Shown here piece by piece: positions 10,421-20,793 of a stretch of 64,000 bases of DNA. Numbering within the stretch: the stretch's first letter is position 1; each line of letters starts with the position of its first letter. Position numbers and translations under genes: made by a program. The notes below the pieces were generated by a model. It had not been told where the DNA came from. It saw only the letters and a list, made by a program, of their open reading frames with translations, and did no database searches. Origin of the DNA: Paraspadella gotoi (lineage: Eukaryota; Chaetognatha); NCBI GenBank assembly GCA_051294375.1, contig JBJCIZ010000239.1:4134402-4198401 (forward strand), in the 5' to 3' direction.

Positions 10421-11959
10421 TTTTCTATCCTTTTTTCAATTACTTTTCTTTTCTTTTCTTCTCTTTGCTTTTCTTTTTTTCTCTTTCTTTTTTTTTCTTT
10501 TCTTTTGTTTCTCATGTTTTGCTTTTTCTGTTTTGTTTCTCCTGATAAATTTTAATTAAAGACTTTCTGCCTCATGGAAAAAAAGTTGTTGTTGTCGTTG
10601 TTGTCGTTGTTGTTTTTGTCGTTGTCGTTGTCGTTGTTGTAATTAACATCTCCTTTTCCCCTCCTATTTCGCGATGTCATCAATAATTAGTAAAAAAGAA
10701 ATAAAATAGTAATATCTATTTCACATGTCATTGTACAATATCATGAATCGGATCCGCGATTCTTAATGTAAATTTTCTAGCTGTCGGTCTTAATTGTTTT
10801 AATTTAAAAATCGATGTAATTCCTCTCTTTTTCGTAGTGTTTTAGATTAGAGAAAAAAGATTTTAATTTATTTCGTGTATTTATTANNNNNNNNNNNNNN
10901 NNNNNNNNNNNNNNNNNNNNNNNNNNNNNNNNNNNNNNNNNNNNNNNNNNNNNNNNNNNNNNNNNNNNNNNNNNNNNNNNNNNNNNNNNNNNNNNNNNNN
11001 NNNNNNNNNNNNNNNNNNNNNNNNNNNNNNNNNNNNNNNNNNNNNNNNNNNNNNNNNNNNNNNNNNNNNNNNNNNNNNNNNNNNNNNNNNNNNNNNNNNN
11101 NNNNNNNNNNNNNNNNNNNNNNNNNNNNNNNNNNNNNNNNNNNNNNNNNNNNNNNNNNNNNNNNNNNNNNNNNNNNNNNNNNNNNNNNAAAAAAACATCT
11201 TTGTCGATACAAACTAAAATATCTTTTCTCTAATTTAAAAATCTTAATTTTAAACTTCATAAAAACATTCCAAAGGGCAAAAATCTTTTCTTGAGTAAAA
11301 TTTTTCGAGTTTGTTTCATTTCTAAGAATTTCACGTTGACCTCGTCTGCATCGGCGGCAGCCTTCGAGCAACGTCTCTCTCTCTCTCTCTCTCTCTATTT
11401 TGTAAACATTATGCTGAATCTAGATAAACAATAGGTAGACTCGAGACGGGAAGGAGGCAGAGACACTTAAGTGCATTCCATTTTTTCGGTTCCAACGGGA
11501 TTAAGACGTAACATTAATCTATGCGTTTAAATTACAATTTCAACTGGGCAATCTACAATTATTTCAGGTAACTTCAATACTATTGACAGATTTATGCAAT
11601 AATCCAGCTCTCTATCCGCAATCTTTTTGAGGGCCACAGACCACGTTACCCAACAATTTCACGATTCTTTTTAACAATTGTTAAAAATTCTCACCTAATA
11701 TTTTCAGTTTATTAAACACTTTCACTGTGACAATTGCACAATGTATCTTTTAAAATTATTTTTCTTTATCCCTGTTAATTTCTATCTCTCCTCTCTCTCT
11801 CTCTCTCTTCTCTCTAACAAATTTCATTTCTGTTTTCAAAACTCACTCAACCTCTGTCTGTTTCACTCCTTATATATACCCATCTTCTTTCCCTGCGTAT
11901 CATTAAGCAACGGCTCTTCAAGAAGTTGGGCTGGTGTCCTTCAATTGGCGAGACTCTGA

Positions 11960-13250
11960 GAACTTGATTTACCTGGTTGCACACTTTGTTTGGAACACTA
12001 TAGAATAGTGCTACACTTTCACATCTTCACTTTTCTACACTTTATCTCTCTCATCTATAACTCATCTTTCTTTCTCTTTCTCTCACTCTCACTCTCTTCC
12101 TTGTGCACAATAATTTGTCCTCAATTCCACAAACTAAACACAACTGAAGAAGGCCTTGATACTAAAGCCGTATAAACATGTCTGTTTACCCAATAAAATA
12201 CCAATTCGTGTTGAAATACTACAAAACTTTGTTTTTTTTTTCTCTAATCATTTACAACGAAAAAAAAAAGATTATCACAAAGTAATAAATGACCTACTCT
12301 CTTTACACAACAATGATTATCACCATGAACGGAACTACACTTTTTTTGGGAGTCCAACGTCAATCTTCCTTTTCTATGCTATGGTACACCTTCCTGTATC
12401 TCTTTTTTGTCATACATAAATGAGAACCAGCTCATATGAATCACAAAGGCCAAAGTTTCTTTGATATCTAAATTTTATTTTTCGAAATCCTTTACTACTC
12501 CTAAAAGCCTCGAAAAATAACTGGATCAAGTACACTCCGTGCGACATCCTTTTTTTTTTTTTCCCCTATCTACTCTCGTCGTAGTCTCATCTCTTTTAAT
12601 TTATTTAACTAATATTAAATTTTCTCTATCTGTTCTATCTCACATTTTTTTTTCTTATATTATTTCCTTTCTTTTTCGTTGTGTATTAACATATGTTAGT
12701 ACGAAAACTCGCAGGTCTCGGGATCACTTCGAGCCTATATCTGGTGCGGGTGCTAGCAAAGCAGGGAATCTCCACCTCAGTCGACGCCTCCGTCGGCTCT
12801 TTACCGTGAGCATTTGTGAACACCATAAAGAACAAAATTCCAGACAGAACACTTCGTCGAGCCGTCTATTGGCGGCTGTGCAGGGAAGGTATAACCAACC
12901 CTGCACAGCGGCACTAAACGTTGGGGCGGAAAAAAAAAGAACAGGAAAAGTCTATGGCAGATCGGTTCAAACAGCAACACAAAGCCATATCGGGGGACCA
13001 TAACGCTCGTCATTACTGTATCGGCTATTGCCTCGAGCACTCACGGCCAACCTCTGGCCATCTGTCAGAGAAACTGTATACCCTCTGTCTCGTGCTGTCC
13101 ATGACAATCTCAAATCCTTCGGTCTCACTCTAGATCGTGAGCGTCACTCAGAGAGCGACTTCTCACTCTACTTTCAAAGTCTTCGCTCTCTGAAATACTT
13201 CCGTCTCATCAGAAATCGATCGTAGTTAGGAAGCGTTCGTACCCACAAAT
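11960..13250. other. Segment found only in the left arm
   Basis: The right arm passes straight from the GTGTGAATTAAAATTG side (16380) to the CGAGCCTGCC side (16170) with only GA repeats between. This 1.3-kb piece is therefore an insertion here or a loss there. It contains a CG-rich core (12700-13230), an A-box-like TAGCAAAGCAGG near 12755 and an 11-bp inverted repeat (GCTGTGCAGGG at 12875 and its complement ending 12909). No family recognised. Confidence 0.5.
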
Positions 13251-14385
13251 GGACAGGGCTCGCCTTCTACTAGCTATGGGATTTCACGTTCATATATTTT
13301 AACTGCAGCTTCGAGGAAAGTAGATTGACGAGATGAAACTCTGCCCAGATCTGCCACCGCTTTCCGCTTCGGTCCGCATCGCGACATCTTGACTTTCTTT
13401 TTTTTTTTTGGTGAAAGGTGACTTCATGCTTTTTTTGTTTTTCTTAACAACAAAACATGCAGAGGATGACGGCGTACAAATCTTCTCCAGCCGTATTCTT
13501 CTAGCCACTGGCCAACCAGTAGGGATAAGCAGGAAAAGGTGGTAAGATTTGATATAATATACTCTGGCAATTGAAGGCCCAAATAAAAAAGTCAAAAGTC
13601 TCCCCATCGTTTTCTTCGGTTTCCTATCACGTGGGCACGACTCACACAAAAACAGATCTGAGACTCTCTGCCTTAATACGGTTCTTCCGCCTTGAAAGAC
13701 CACAGAGAGCGTAGACAGAAACAGAGACAGAGAGAGGCAGGAGAACAGAGAGAGAGGGAGAGGTAGACAGAGTAAGCGAGCCAGCACGAGCAAACAAACG
13801 AGGAGCAGGAGCTATGAGACAGAAGAGGAAGGAGCAGAAGGAGGAGGTCTGATGAAACGCTATCGATAGGCACACCAAGAGAAAGAGACCCAGAAACAGG
13901 CAGATGAGCACATACCCGCGCAGTCACGAGAGAAGTCAGGTCAGAGGAGAGACAGACCAGGAAGAGGACGGCGACTTAGCCACGAGCGAGAGAGGCGGCA
14001 CTTACCGAGGACAGAGAAGGAAGATGATGATAGAGTGGCATTGAGGCAATGAGAGTATTCTCCAGGAGTGGCAGCGAGCATCAGACGCAGAGATAGAGAC
14101 CAGAGAGACAGAGCGAGAGAGCTAGAAAGCAAATCCTGGAGACAAATCTCGGAAGAGACAGTACAGCACGAACTCAAGACAAGATCAGAGAAGAGAGAGA
14201 GATCCAGACGAGTCAAGAGGAGACGCGAACTGAACGAAGGAGAGACATGAGAGACAGAGAGACAGAGGAGACAGAGAGACAGAGATACGAGACAAAGGTA
14301 GAGAGCACGCAGAGGACCCCACGAGAGAGAGAGAGAGACCAGAGAGAAAACCAGAGAGACNNNNNNNNNNNNNNNNNNNNNNNNN

Positions 14386-14652
14386 GAGAGACAGAGAGAC
14401 AGAGAGGCAGAGAGATTCAGAATAAAATATCGATTTCTAGTCATCTTCTTTTTTACGAGTTGCAATTTTTGACTCGGACAATTTTTTATTTGTTATTTGT
14501 GAAATATTTTATTTAAAAAAATGTTTCATAGGCCCTAAATTTCAAGTATAACAGTTAATTTTAGTAACAACTCCAGCAGTTTAACAAACATTCGCGGTTT
14601 TGTATTTAAACTAAAAAAAAAAATTAAGGTAAAAGGGGGGAAAAAAATCAGT
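14386..14652. other. AT-rich inner end of left arm
   Basis: Non-coding. It matches 14945-15190 in reverse complement and is bounded by two 25-N gaps. Confidence 0.7.
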
Positions 14653-14732
14653 NNNNNNNNNNNNNNNNNNNNNNNNNTCTTTTTTCCCTTTTTCTAATCT
14701 CTCTAAATCGATACTTCATTCCTGTCAACCCT

Positions 14733-14740
14733 CTAACCTT

Positions 14741-14792
<52 letters not shown>

Positions 14793-14896
14793 CTCTCTCT
14801 CTCTCACTCTCCTCTCTCTCATCTCTCTTCTCTCTCTCTTTTTCTCTCTCTCTCTCTCACTCTCCTCTCTCTCTCTCTACTCTCTCTCTCTCTCTC
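14733..14896. repeat. (CT)n microsatellite in the palindrome spacer
   Basis: Long CT array broken by occasional A and C. It forms most of the spacer between the two inverted arms. Confidence 0.95.
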
Positions 14897-16204
14897 CGCC
14901 CCAAGGGTGCAGAATGACATTTAAACCCATCCAGATGAATGTGAATTAACTGATTTTTTTCCCCCTTTTACCTAATTTTTTTCTTTAGTTTAAATTTACA
15001 AAACCGCGAAAGTTTAGTTAACTGCTTGGAGTTTTTACTAAAATTAACATGTTATTACTTTGAAATTTAGGGCCTAGAAACATTTTTTTTAAATAAAAAT
15101 TTCACCAAAAACAACATAAAAAAACATTGTCCGAGTCAAAAATTGCAACTCGTAAAAAAGAAGATGACTAGAAATTCGATATTTTATTCTGAATCTCTCT
15201 GCCTCTCTGTTCTCTGGCTCTCGTCTCTCTGGTCTCTCTCTCTCTCTCGGGTCCTCTGCATCTCTCCTTGTCTCGTCTCTGTTCTCTCTGTCTCTCTGTC
15301 TCTCTGTCTCTCATGTCTCTCTCGCATCGCGTCTCTCTTGACTCGTCTTCCTCTCTCTTCTCTCTTGCGGTCGTGCTTCTTCTCTTCGATTCTCCGTTTG
15401 CTTTCTAGCTCTGCTCTTCTCTCTGGTCTCATCCGTGATCTGCTGCCTCTGGAGAATACTCTCTCCTCATCCACTCTATCTCTCTCCGTTCTCTTCTCGT
15501 AATCCGCTCTCTCGCTGTGCTATCGCTTCCGTCTCTCTCCTACTGACTTCTCTCGTGTCGGTTGCTCATCTGCCTGTTCGCTCTTCCTTGTGTGCCTATC
15601 GTCTTTCATCTGATCTCTCTCTCTCTTTCTCTCCTGTCTCTTCTGTCTCTAGCTCCCTCTCTCTCTGTCTTGTTCTTCGCTCGTCTCTCGTTCTCTGTCT
15701 ACCTCCTGTCCCTCTCTCTTCTGTCTCCTGTCTACCTCTGTCTCTTATCTGCTGTGTCTTTCAAGGGGAAGAACCTGTATAGAGCCAGTAGACAGCTCTC
15801 AGATCGCTGTTTTGCTGTATCGGCCCGACGTGATAGGAAACGCGAAAAACGATGGGGAGCTTTTGACTTTTTTATTTGGGCTTCAATTGCAGAGGTATAT
15901 ATTCAGAGAGCTACCACCTTTGTTACCTGCTGATTATCCCTATCTGTTGGCCATGGTACGAAAATACGGGCTGAAAGTGATTTGTATCGCCGTCACATCC
16001 TCTGGCATGTTTTGTTGTTAAGAAAAACAAAAAAAGCATGAAGTCATCACTTTACCCAAAAAAAAAAAAGTACAAGATCGCGATGCGGGACCCGAAGCGG
16101 AAAGCGGCGATTGGGAAGTTTCATCCGAATCTCTTTCCCGAAGCTGCAGTTAAAAAATGTTAACGAATAACGAGCCTGCCAATTTGGCTAATAATTTTTA
16201 GCGA

Positions 16205-16225
16205 TAAAGAGAAAGAGAGAGAGGG

Positions 16226-16266
<41 letters not shown>

Positions 16267-16288
16267 AAAAGAGAGAAGAGAGAGAGAG

Positions 16289-16354
<66 letters not shown>

Positions 16355-16382
16355 GAAGAAAGAGAAAGAAAGAGAGAGAGTG
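16205..16382. repeat. (GA)n microsatellite
   Basis: Imperfect GA and GAA array in the right arm. Confidence 0.95.
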
Positions 16383-16477
16383 TGTGAATTAAAATTGTTT
16401 TCCACTTTTCAAATACAATCTCTCGCAATTACACGCCAACTTCTGAAGAGCCGTGTTAATGTTACGCAGGGAAGAAA

Positions 16478-16479
16478 TG

Positions 16480-16554
<75 letters not shown>

Positions 16555-16560
16555 AGAGAA
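16478..16560. repeat. (GA)n microsatellite
   Basis: GA array that pairs in the inverted duplication with the CT run at 11374-11396. Confidence 0.9.
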
Positions 16561-16850
16561 GACGTTGCTCGAGGACTGCCGCCGATGCAAAAAGACGAGG
16601 TCAACGTGAAATTCTTAGAAATGAAATCAAAACTGAAAAATTTTACTCAAGAAATAGATTTTTGCCCCTTTGGAATGTTTTTATGAAGTTAAAATTAAGA
16701 TTTTTAAATTAGAGAAAAGATATTTAAGTTTGTATTTCGACAAAAGATGTTTTTTTTTTTCAAAATCTTGCTCTAGCATGTCGTAAACTTCTCTGTCCTT
16801 CCCCTGACCCTGTCCTTTCTCTCAATTCTTTGATTGGAAGCTTTTGTCTT

Positions 16851-16871
16851 TCTCTCTCTTTCTCTCACTCT

Positions 16872-16910
<39 letters not shown>

Positions 16911-16916
16911 CTCTCT

Positions 16917-16981
<65 letters not shown>

Positions 16982-16992
16982 CTCTGACTTTT
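16851..16992. repeat. (CT)n microsatellite
   Basis: CT array in the right arm. Its left-arm partner would lie in the gap 10887-11188. Confidence 0.9.
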
Positions 16993-17396
16993 CTCTCTCC
17001 ATAATTTGATCTAAATAATAAATACACGAAAATAAATAAATCTTTTTTCTCTAATCTACAACAACTAACGAAAGAGAGGAATTAAAATCGATTTTTAAAA
17101 TTAAAACAATTAAGACCGACAGGCTAGAAAATTTACATTAAGAATCGCGGTATTCCGATTCATGATATTGTAAACAATGACATGTGAAAATAGATATTAC
17201 TATTTTATTTCTTTTTTACTAATTATTGATGACATCGCGAAATAGGAAGGGGAAAAGGAGATTTAATTACAACAACGACAACGACAACGGACAAAAAACA
17301 ACAACGACAACAACGACAACAACAAACTTTTTTTCCATGAGGCAGAAAGTCTTTAATTAAAATTTATCAGGAGAAACAAAACAGAAAAAGCAAACA

Positions 17397-17397
<1 letters not shown>

Positions 17398-17432
<35 letters not shown>
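17398..17432. repeat. (ACG)n microsatellite
   Basis: Eleven ACG units immediately outside the right arm of the inverted duplication. Confidence 0.9.
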
Positions 17433-17486
17433 CAGACTATAGAGAATAAAATGCAAATATGCATTTTACCTTTACAGTAAATACCT

Positions 17487-17619
17487 TTAGGAAAAAACAG
17501 TTTTGTTTGACAACAATTTATTTGACAGTTTAGTCAGACATGTTTCGGCTCTTTCACTTAGAGCCTTCATCAGTGCTTTTTGTCAAATAAATCGTTGTCA
17601 AACAAAACTGTTTTTTCCT
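17487..17619 (-). mobile_element. Foldback element carrying a hammerhead-like motif
   Basis: Two 40-base arms (17488-17527 and 17581-17620) are reverse complements with one mismatch, and AATACCT stands on both sides (17480-17486, 17620-17626) like a target duplication. The 53-base centre read on the minus strand holds a hammerhead-type core. The total of about 133 bp fits a miniature foldback or TIR element. Family unknown. Confidence 0.65.
17527..17581 (-). ncRNA. Hammerhead-ribozyme-like core (type I layout)
   Basis: On the minus strand CTGATGA (17567-17573) is followed by a 5-bp hairpin, GGCTC/GAGCC, with a nine-base loop. Next comes GAAACATGTC (17537-17546), giving GAAA, a minimal ACA/TGT stem III and a GTC cleavage triplet. 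Stem I would be CA/TG beside the core, an internal loop, then the long GACA-AATAAAT arms. Small type I hammerheads with very short stem III are known from Penelope-like and related retroelements. One oddity is an extra A between CTGATGA and stem II, so activity is uncertain. Confidence 0.5.
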
Positions 17620-17629
17620 AATACCTCAA

Positions 17630-17892
17630 AAAACAACGAAAAGAGAGTATATACATAATGTCTAGTAAATACCTTATACCTTATTTTGACAATTGTAACC
17701 TTTAGCGAATATTATTATGCGAATAAAAATATTTTTTTCGTGTTTAAACGTTCATGTTCTTAACAATTAGTAGAAATTTTATTTAGCCTCGAAAATTTTA
17801 AATTTTTGCTCTCTTTTTTTAGTTCCCACCTAAATTTCAACGGCCTGTCGCCTGTCGCCTGCAAGAAAAAATAATCAAACTGAAACAAAAAA
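17630..17892. other. AT-rich non-coding stretch
   Basis: No gene or repeat recognised, apart from short recurrences of TAAATACCTT. Confidence 0.4.
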
Positions 17893-18125
17893 GTAATGGC
17901 GACAGGTGCCACCTCGGCAACAATGGAACGGATCCTGGGCTTGGAACCAGGCTTGAGGGTTTTCCACGCCCCCCAAGGCGGTTTACGGCCGTCCTTACGC
18001 CTGACGCAAGGAAGGTGCCATTGGAGATCGATCCCGGTACCTAATGGCCAATGGGCTGAAGGTTATTACTCAATGAGCCAGCTGGTCACAGGCGGGATGA
18101 ACTTGTCGCAATGCCCGACTAGAAA
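17893..18125 (-). repeat. R2 tRNA-derived SINE
   Basis: On the minus strand a TGGCTCATTGAGTA A-box-like block (about 18065-18078) is followed about 30 bases later by GGGATCGATCTCC, a B-box-like block. Together they form the internal RNA polymerase III promoter of a tRNA-derived SINE. A GC-rich body ending GTTCCATTGTTGCC follows. Copies: 1305-1460 and 50314-50430. The tRNA fold is not intact, so it is not a functional tRNA gene. Confidence 0.6.
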
Positions 18126-18560
18126 GTAAAGCGAAACCATGTAAAATAATAGTAATTAAATTTTTTTTTCATTAAAAACCTTTTTTTTGGGGGGTACTTA
18201 TACTCGTTCGAATTTCCATTTCATTTTCAATGTAAGTTATAGGTAAACGGAATTATTTAAAAAAATACTTTCTACTTACCCCTTTTTTTGATTTCTCTTT
18301 AAAATCCATTTTTATTTTTAGCTTTTTTTTTGTATCCGAGGTTGTTTAATAAAATGTAACAAAATGTAAACAATTTTTACAAGGAAATTTCCTGAAAAAA
18401 TAATAAAGTAGAGAAATAAAAAAAAACATCGATGATTGTCCCGCTGATTTATATATCTATTAATTAACTATTTATTAATTGAATAATTAATTATCTATTA
18501 ATAATTCCGCTGAATTAATGACCCACATAACTTTGGCTTCACCTTCAAGAAAATCATTTT
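18126..18560. other. AT-rich non-coding stretch
   Basis: Poly-T/A runs and TTAATTAATT words only. Confidence 0.4.
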
Positions 18561-19095
18561 TCATTGATGGTATTTCTTTGGTCTTTACTCGCCAGCAGTA
18601 AAATTATATAATATATATAGCTATATATATATATAGCTTATTTATTGAATGAATGGGAATATTTTTATATTGGTTGTACCAATTTCATAAATTCAGCTCC
18701 TTGTATTTTGATGGCTAGTCGGAGTACAATAGTATTCCCCGATCTAATATTAAGGGAGTGTTTATTCATACAATTGAAAACATTCTTTGAATATTTTCCA
18801 CTTCATTGATAGGGAAGCCAGGTACTTCTGGGAGTGAATAAACGAGACTGTGAGAGAGTCTTGATTGAAAGCTTGCAGGGACCTGCTATGTCATTATCTT
18901 GTAAGAGTGATGGAGGCCTTAAACCACCAAAGCCTGACCAAAGTCAGGGGCAAGATAGCTTATTTATTGAATGAATGGATAATTTTTATATTGGTTGTAC
19001 CAATTTCCATAAATTAATAACTTCATTTTTTTAAAGTTATTGATTTTTATTATTTTAATGCTGGCAAATAAAGACCGAAGAAATACCATCAATGA
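18561..19095. mobile_element. TIR element enclosing an R1 copy
   Basis: The ends 18561-18597 and 19059-19095 are reverse complements over 37 bases with three mismatches (TCATTGATGGTATTTCTT shared). Between them lie an R1 tail, then a complete R1 body and tail. There is no transposase, so this is a non-autonomous element if it is one. I see no clear target duplication. Confidence 0.55.
18638..19013 (+). repeat. R1 repeat, fullest copy with doubled tail
   Basis: The tail phrase (AGCTTATTTATTGAATGAAT ... TTGGTTGTACCAATTTC) occurs at 18638-18690 and again at 18956-19007. Between them lies the body with GATAGGGAAGCCAGG, GAAAGCTTGCAGGGACCTGC and CAAGATAGC. The arrangement is that of a direct-repeat-flanked or head-to-tail dimeric unit. 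Confidence 0.65.
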
Positions 19096-19244
19096 ATTCA
19101 ATCGTCCTTGTCTGAATGACAACTCTCAAAACTACATTACAAAGTCATTTTTTTTTAATTTGTAAAATTGTACATTAGTTTAGTTTTTATTTTTGGTCTT
19201 TAACGATTAAATTGTGGTTGCATCGTCTCAAGCAACGGCTGATT

Positions 19245-19248
19245 CCAA

Positions 19249-19305
<57 letters not shown>

Positions 19306-19373
19306 AGAGAGAGAGAGAAAGGTTGTTAGTAAAGATGATAACGTTTAAAACGAAGGCTTTTTCAGCAACTCTC

Positions 19374-19408
<35 letters not shown>

Positions 19409-19410
19409 GA
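19245..19410. repeat. GA then CT microsatellites
   Basis: GA array 19245-19320, then a CT array 19374-19408, opposite in sense and separated by about 50 bases. Confidence 0.9.
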
Positions 19411-19604
19411 TTGGACTTCTCACTATCTTCATCTCTGACAAAAAAAAGGAAAAAGTAAAAAAAAGGAAAGAGAAACGAAATTAGGAAAAAAAAAGAACAA
19501 AAAGATTTTCTCGCGGGAAAAACTAAGAAAAGAAGCTTTCAGGAAGGGAATATATTAGAGGGAGAGAGAGATAGAGAGTGAGAGAGAGAGACAAAGAGAG
19601 GAGA

Positions 19605-19646
<42 letters not shown>

Positions 19647-19829
19647 AGAGATAATGCCGGCTGACAAAAATACATCCATGCGTTTGAAAGAAAGAAAGAT
19701 ACAGAGAATTAGAAAGAGAAAAAGAAAAAAAAATCAAAAGGGGGAAAAAAGAAAGAGAAAAGTATTGAAACAAATGGAAAGAAAGAATTAATATGGAAAG
19801 ATATTAGAACAAATGGAAAGTAGCCGGAA

Positions 19830-19884
<55 letters not shown>

Positions 19885-19888
19885 AGAG

Positions 19889-19920
<32 letters not shown>

Positions 19921-19995
19921 CCGCTTGAGAAATCAGGGGAAAAAAATTCGGCAAGGCCAGAATTCCAAAACGCATTGGACAGGAAAACGTTCCTG

Positions 19996-20062
<67 letters not shown>

Positions 20063-20277
20063 ATGATTCTGCTTGCTTCGTTATTCTTTTGTATCTAATT
20101 TTCTCTTCCCATTTTTATAGTTTTCATTATTCTTTTCTTATTTACGACGGAGTGAAGCCAGTGGCTGGATGGCTGATGTCGATGTAACTCGAGTTTTAAA
20201 GGAAAGAAATTTAAATAAAAATTCAGTTTTTAAATTTTGGATATTCTTAGGAACTACATACATAGTTTAAAGAATTT
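19411..20277. repeat. Purine-rich stretch with GA and CT arrays
   Basis: GA arrays at 19558-19652 and 19838-19918, CT array at 19998-20064, with A-rich purine filler between. No gene seen. Confidence 0.85.
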
Positions 20278-20287
20278 AGCTACTGAT

Positions 20288-20296
20288 CTTTTTTTT

Positions 20297-20332
<36 letters not shown>

Positions 20333-20356
20333 TTTTTCTTTCTTTCTCTCTTTTTT

Positions 20357-20404
<48 letters not shown>

Positions 20405-20407
20405 TCG
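20288..20407. repeat. (CTTT)n microsatellite
   Basis: About 29 tttc units with a few interruptions. Confidence 0.95.
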
Positions 20408-20759
20408 CTTTAACGTCTTTTGTTTTTATCGATCGACCAAAGACGCATAATTTTCTATTTTGACAAAACAAAAACGTTTCCATTTTCGCTGTTGTTTTTG
20501 TCGTCGTTTTTGTTAAATTTATGTTGTTGTTTCTTCATTCGTGGTTAAATATATCGAAGCGACTGAGTCAATTAAAACAAAAAATAGTTTCAAAATCTAA
20601 ATTTTTAAAAAATCGAATGAGCGAAAACGAAACAATTGTTGGTTTTTTCTTCTTTTTTATAAAATGTTGTATTTATTTCCTTTCATTGGTTTTTTTTCTA
20701 TGATTTTTTTGTTTCTGTTCGCTAAACAGTTTAGTATTTGAGGTTTCAGCTTTTTTTTA

Positions 20760-20762
<3 letters not shown>
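20408..20762. other. AT-rich non-coding stretch
   Basis: No gene, RNA or repeat recognised. Confidence 0.4.

Positions 20763-20793
<31 letters not shown>

Larger units (their letters stand above)
10516..14652 (+). repeat. Left arm of large inverted duplication
   Basis: Blocks here recur reverse-complemented at 14945-17396. Examples are GACTTTCTGCCTCATGG (10561) against 17325-17357, the AATCTTAATTTTAAACTTCA region near 11240 against 16680-16700, and ACTCGGACAATTTTTTA near 14471 against 15125-15140. Identity is high with scattered single-base indels. This arm also holds about 1.3 kb (roughly 11960-13250) and other segments with no counterpart in the right arm, plus two gaps. Confidence 0.85.
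14945..17396 (-). repeat. Right arm of large inverted duplication
   Basis: Reverse-complement partner of 10516-14652, with similar indel noise. It is shorter because it lacks the 11960-13250 segment. Its outer edge falls at the AAAAAGCAAACAGACGACG junction, directly before an (ACG)n run. There is no convincing gene in either arm. Confidence 0.85.

Noticed and set aside
13299-13927. Ser/Leu-rich secreted-protein-like minus frames
   Set aside because: CT/GA-rich simple sequence in the palindrome arm; the counterpart arm does not keep the frame.
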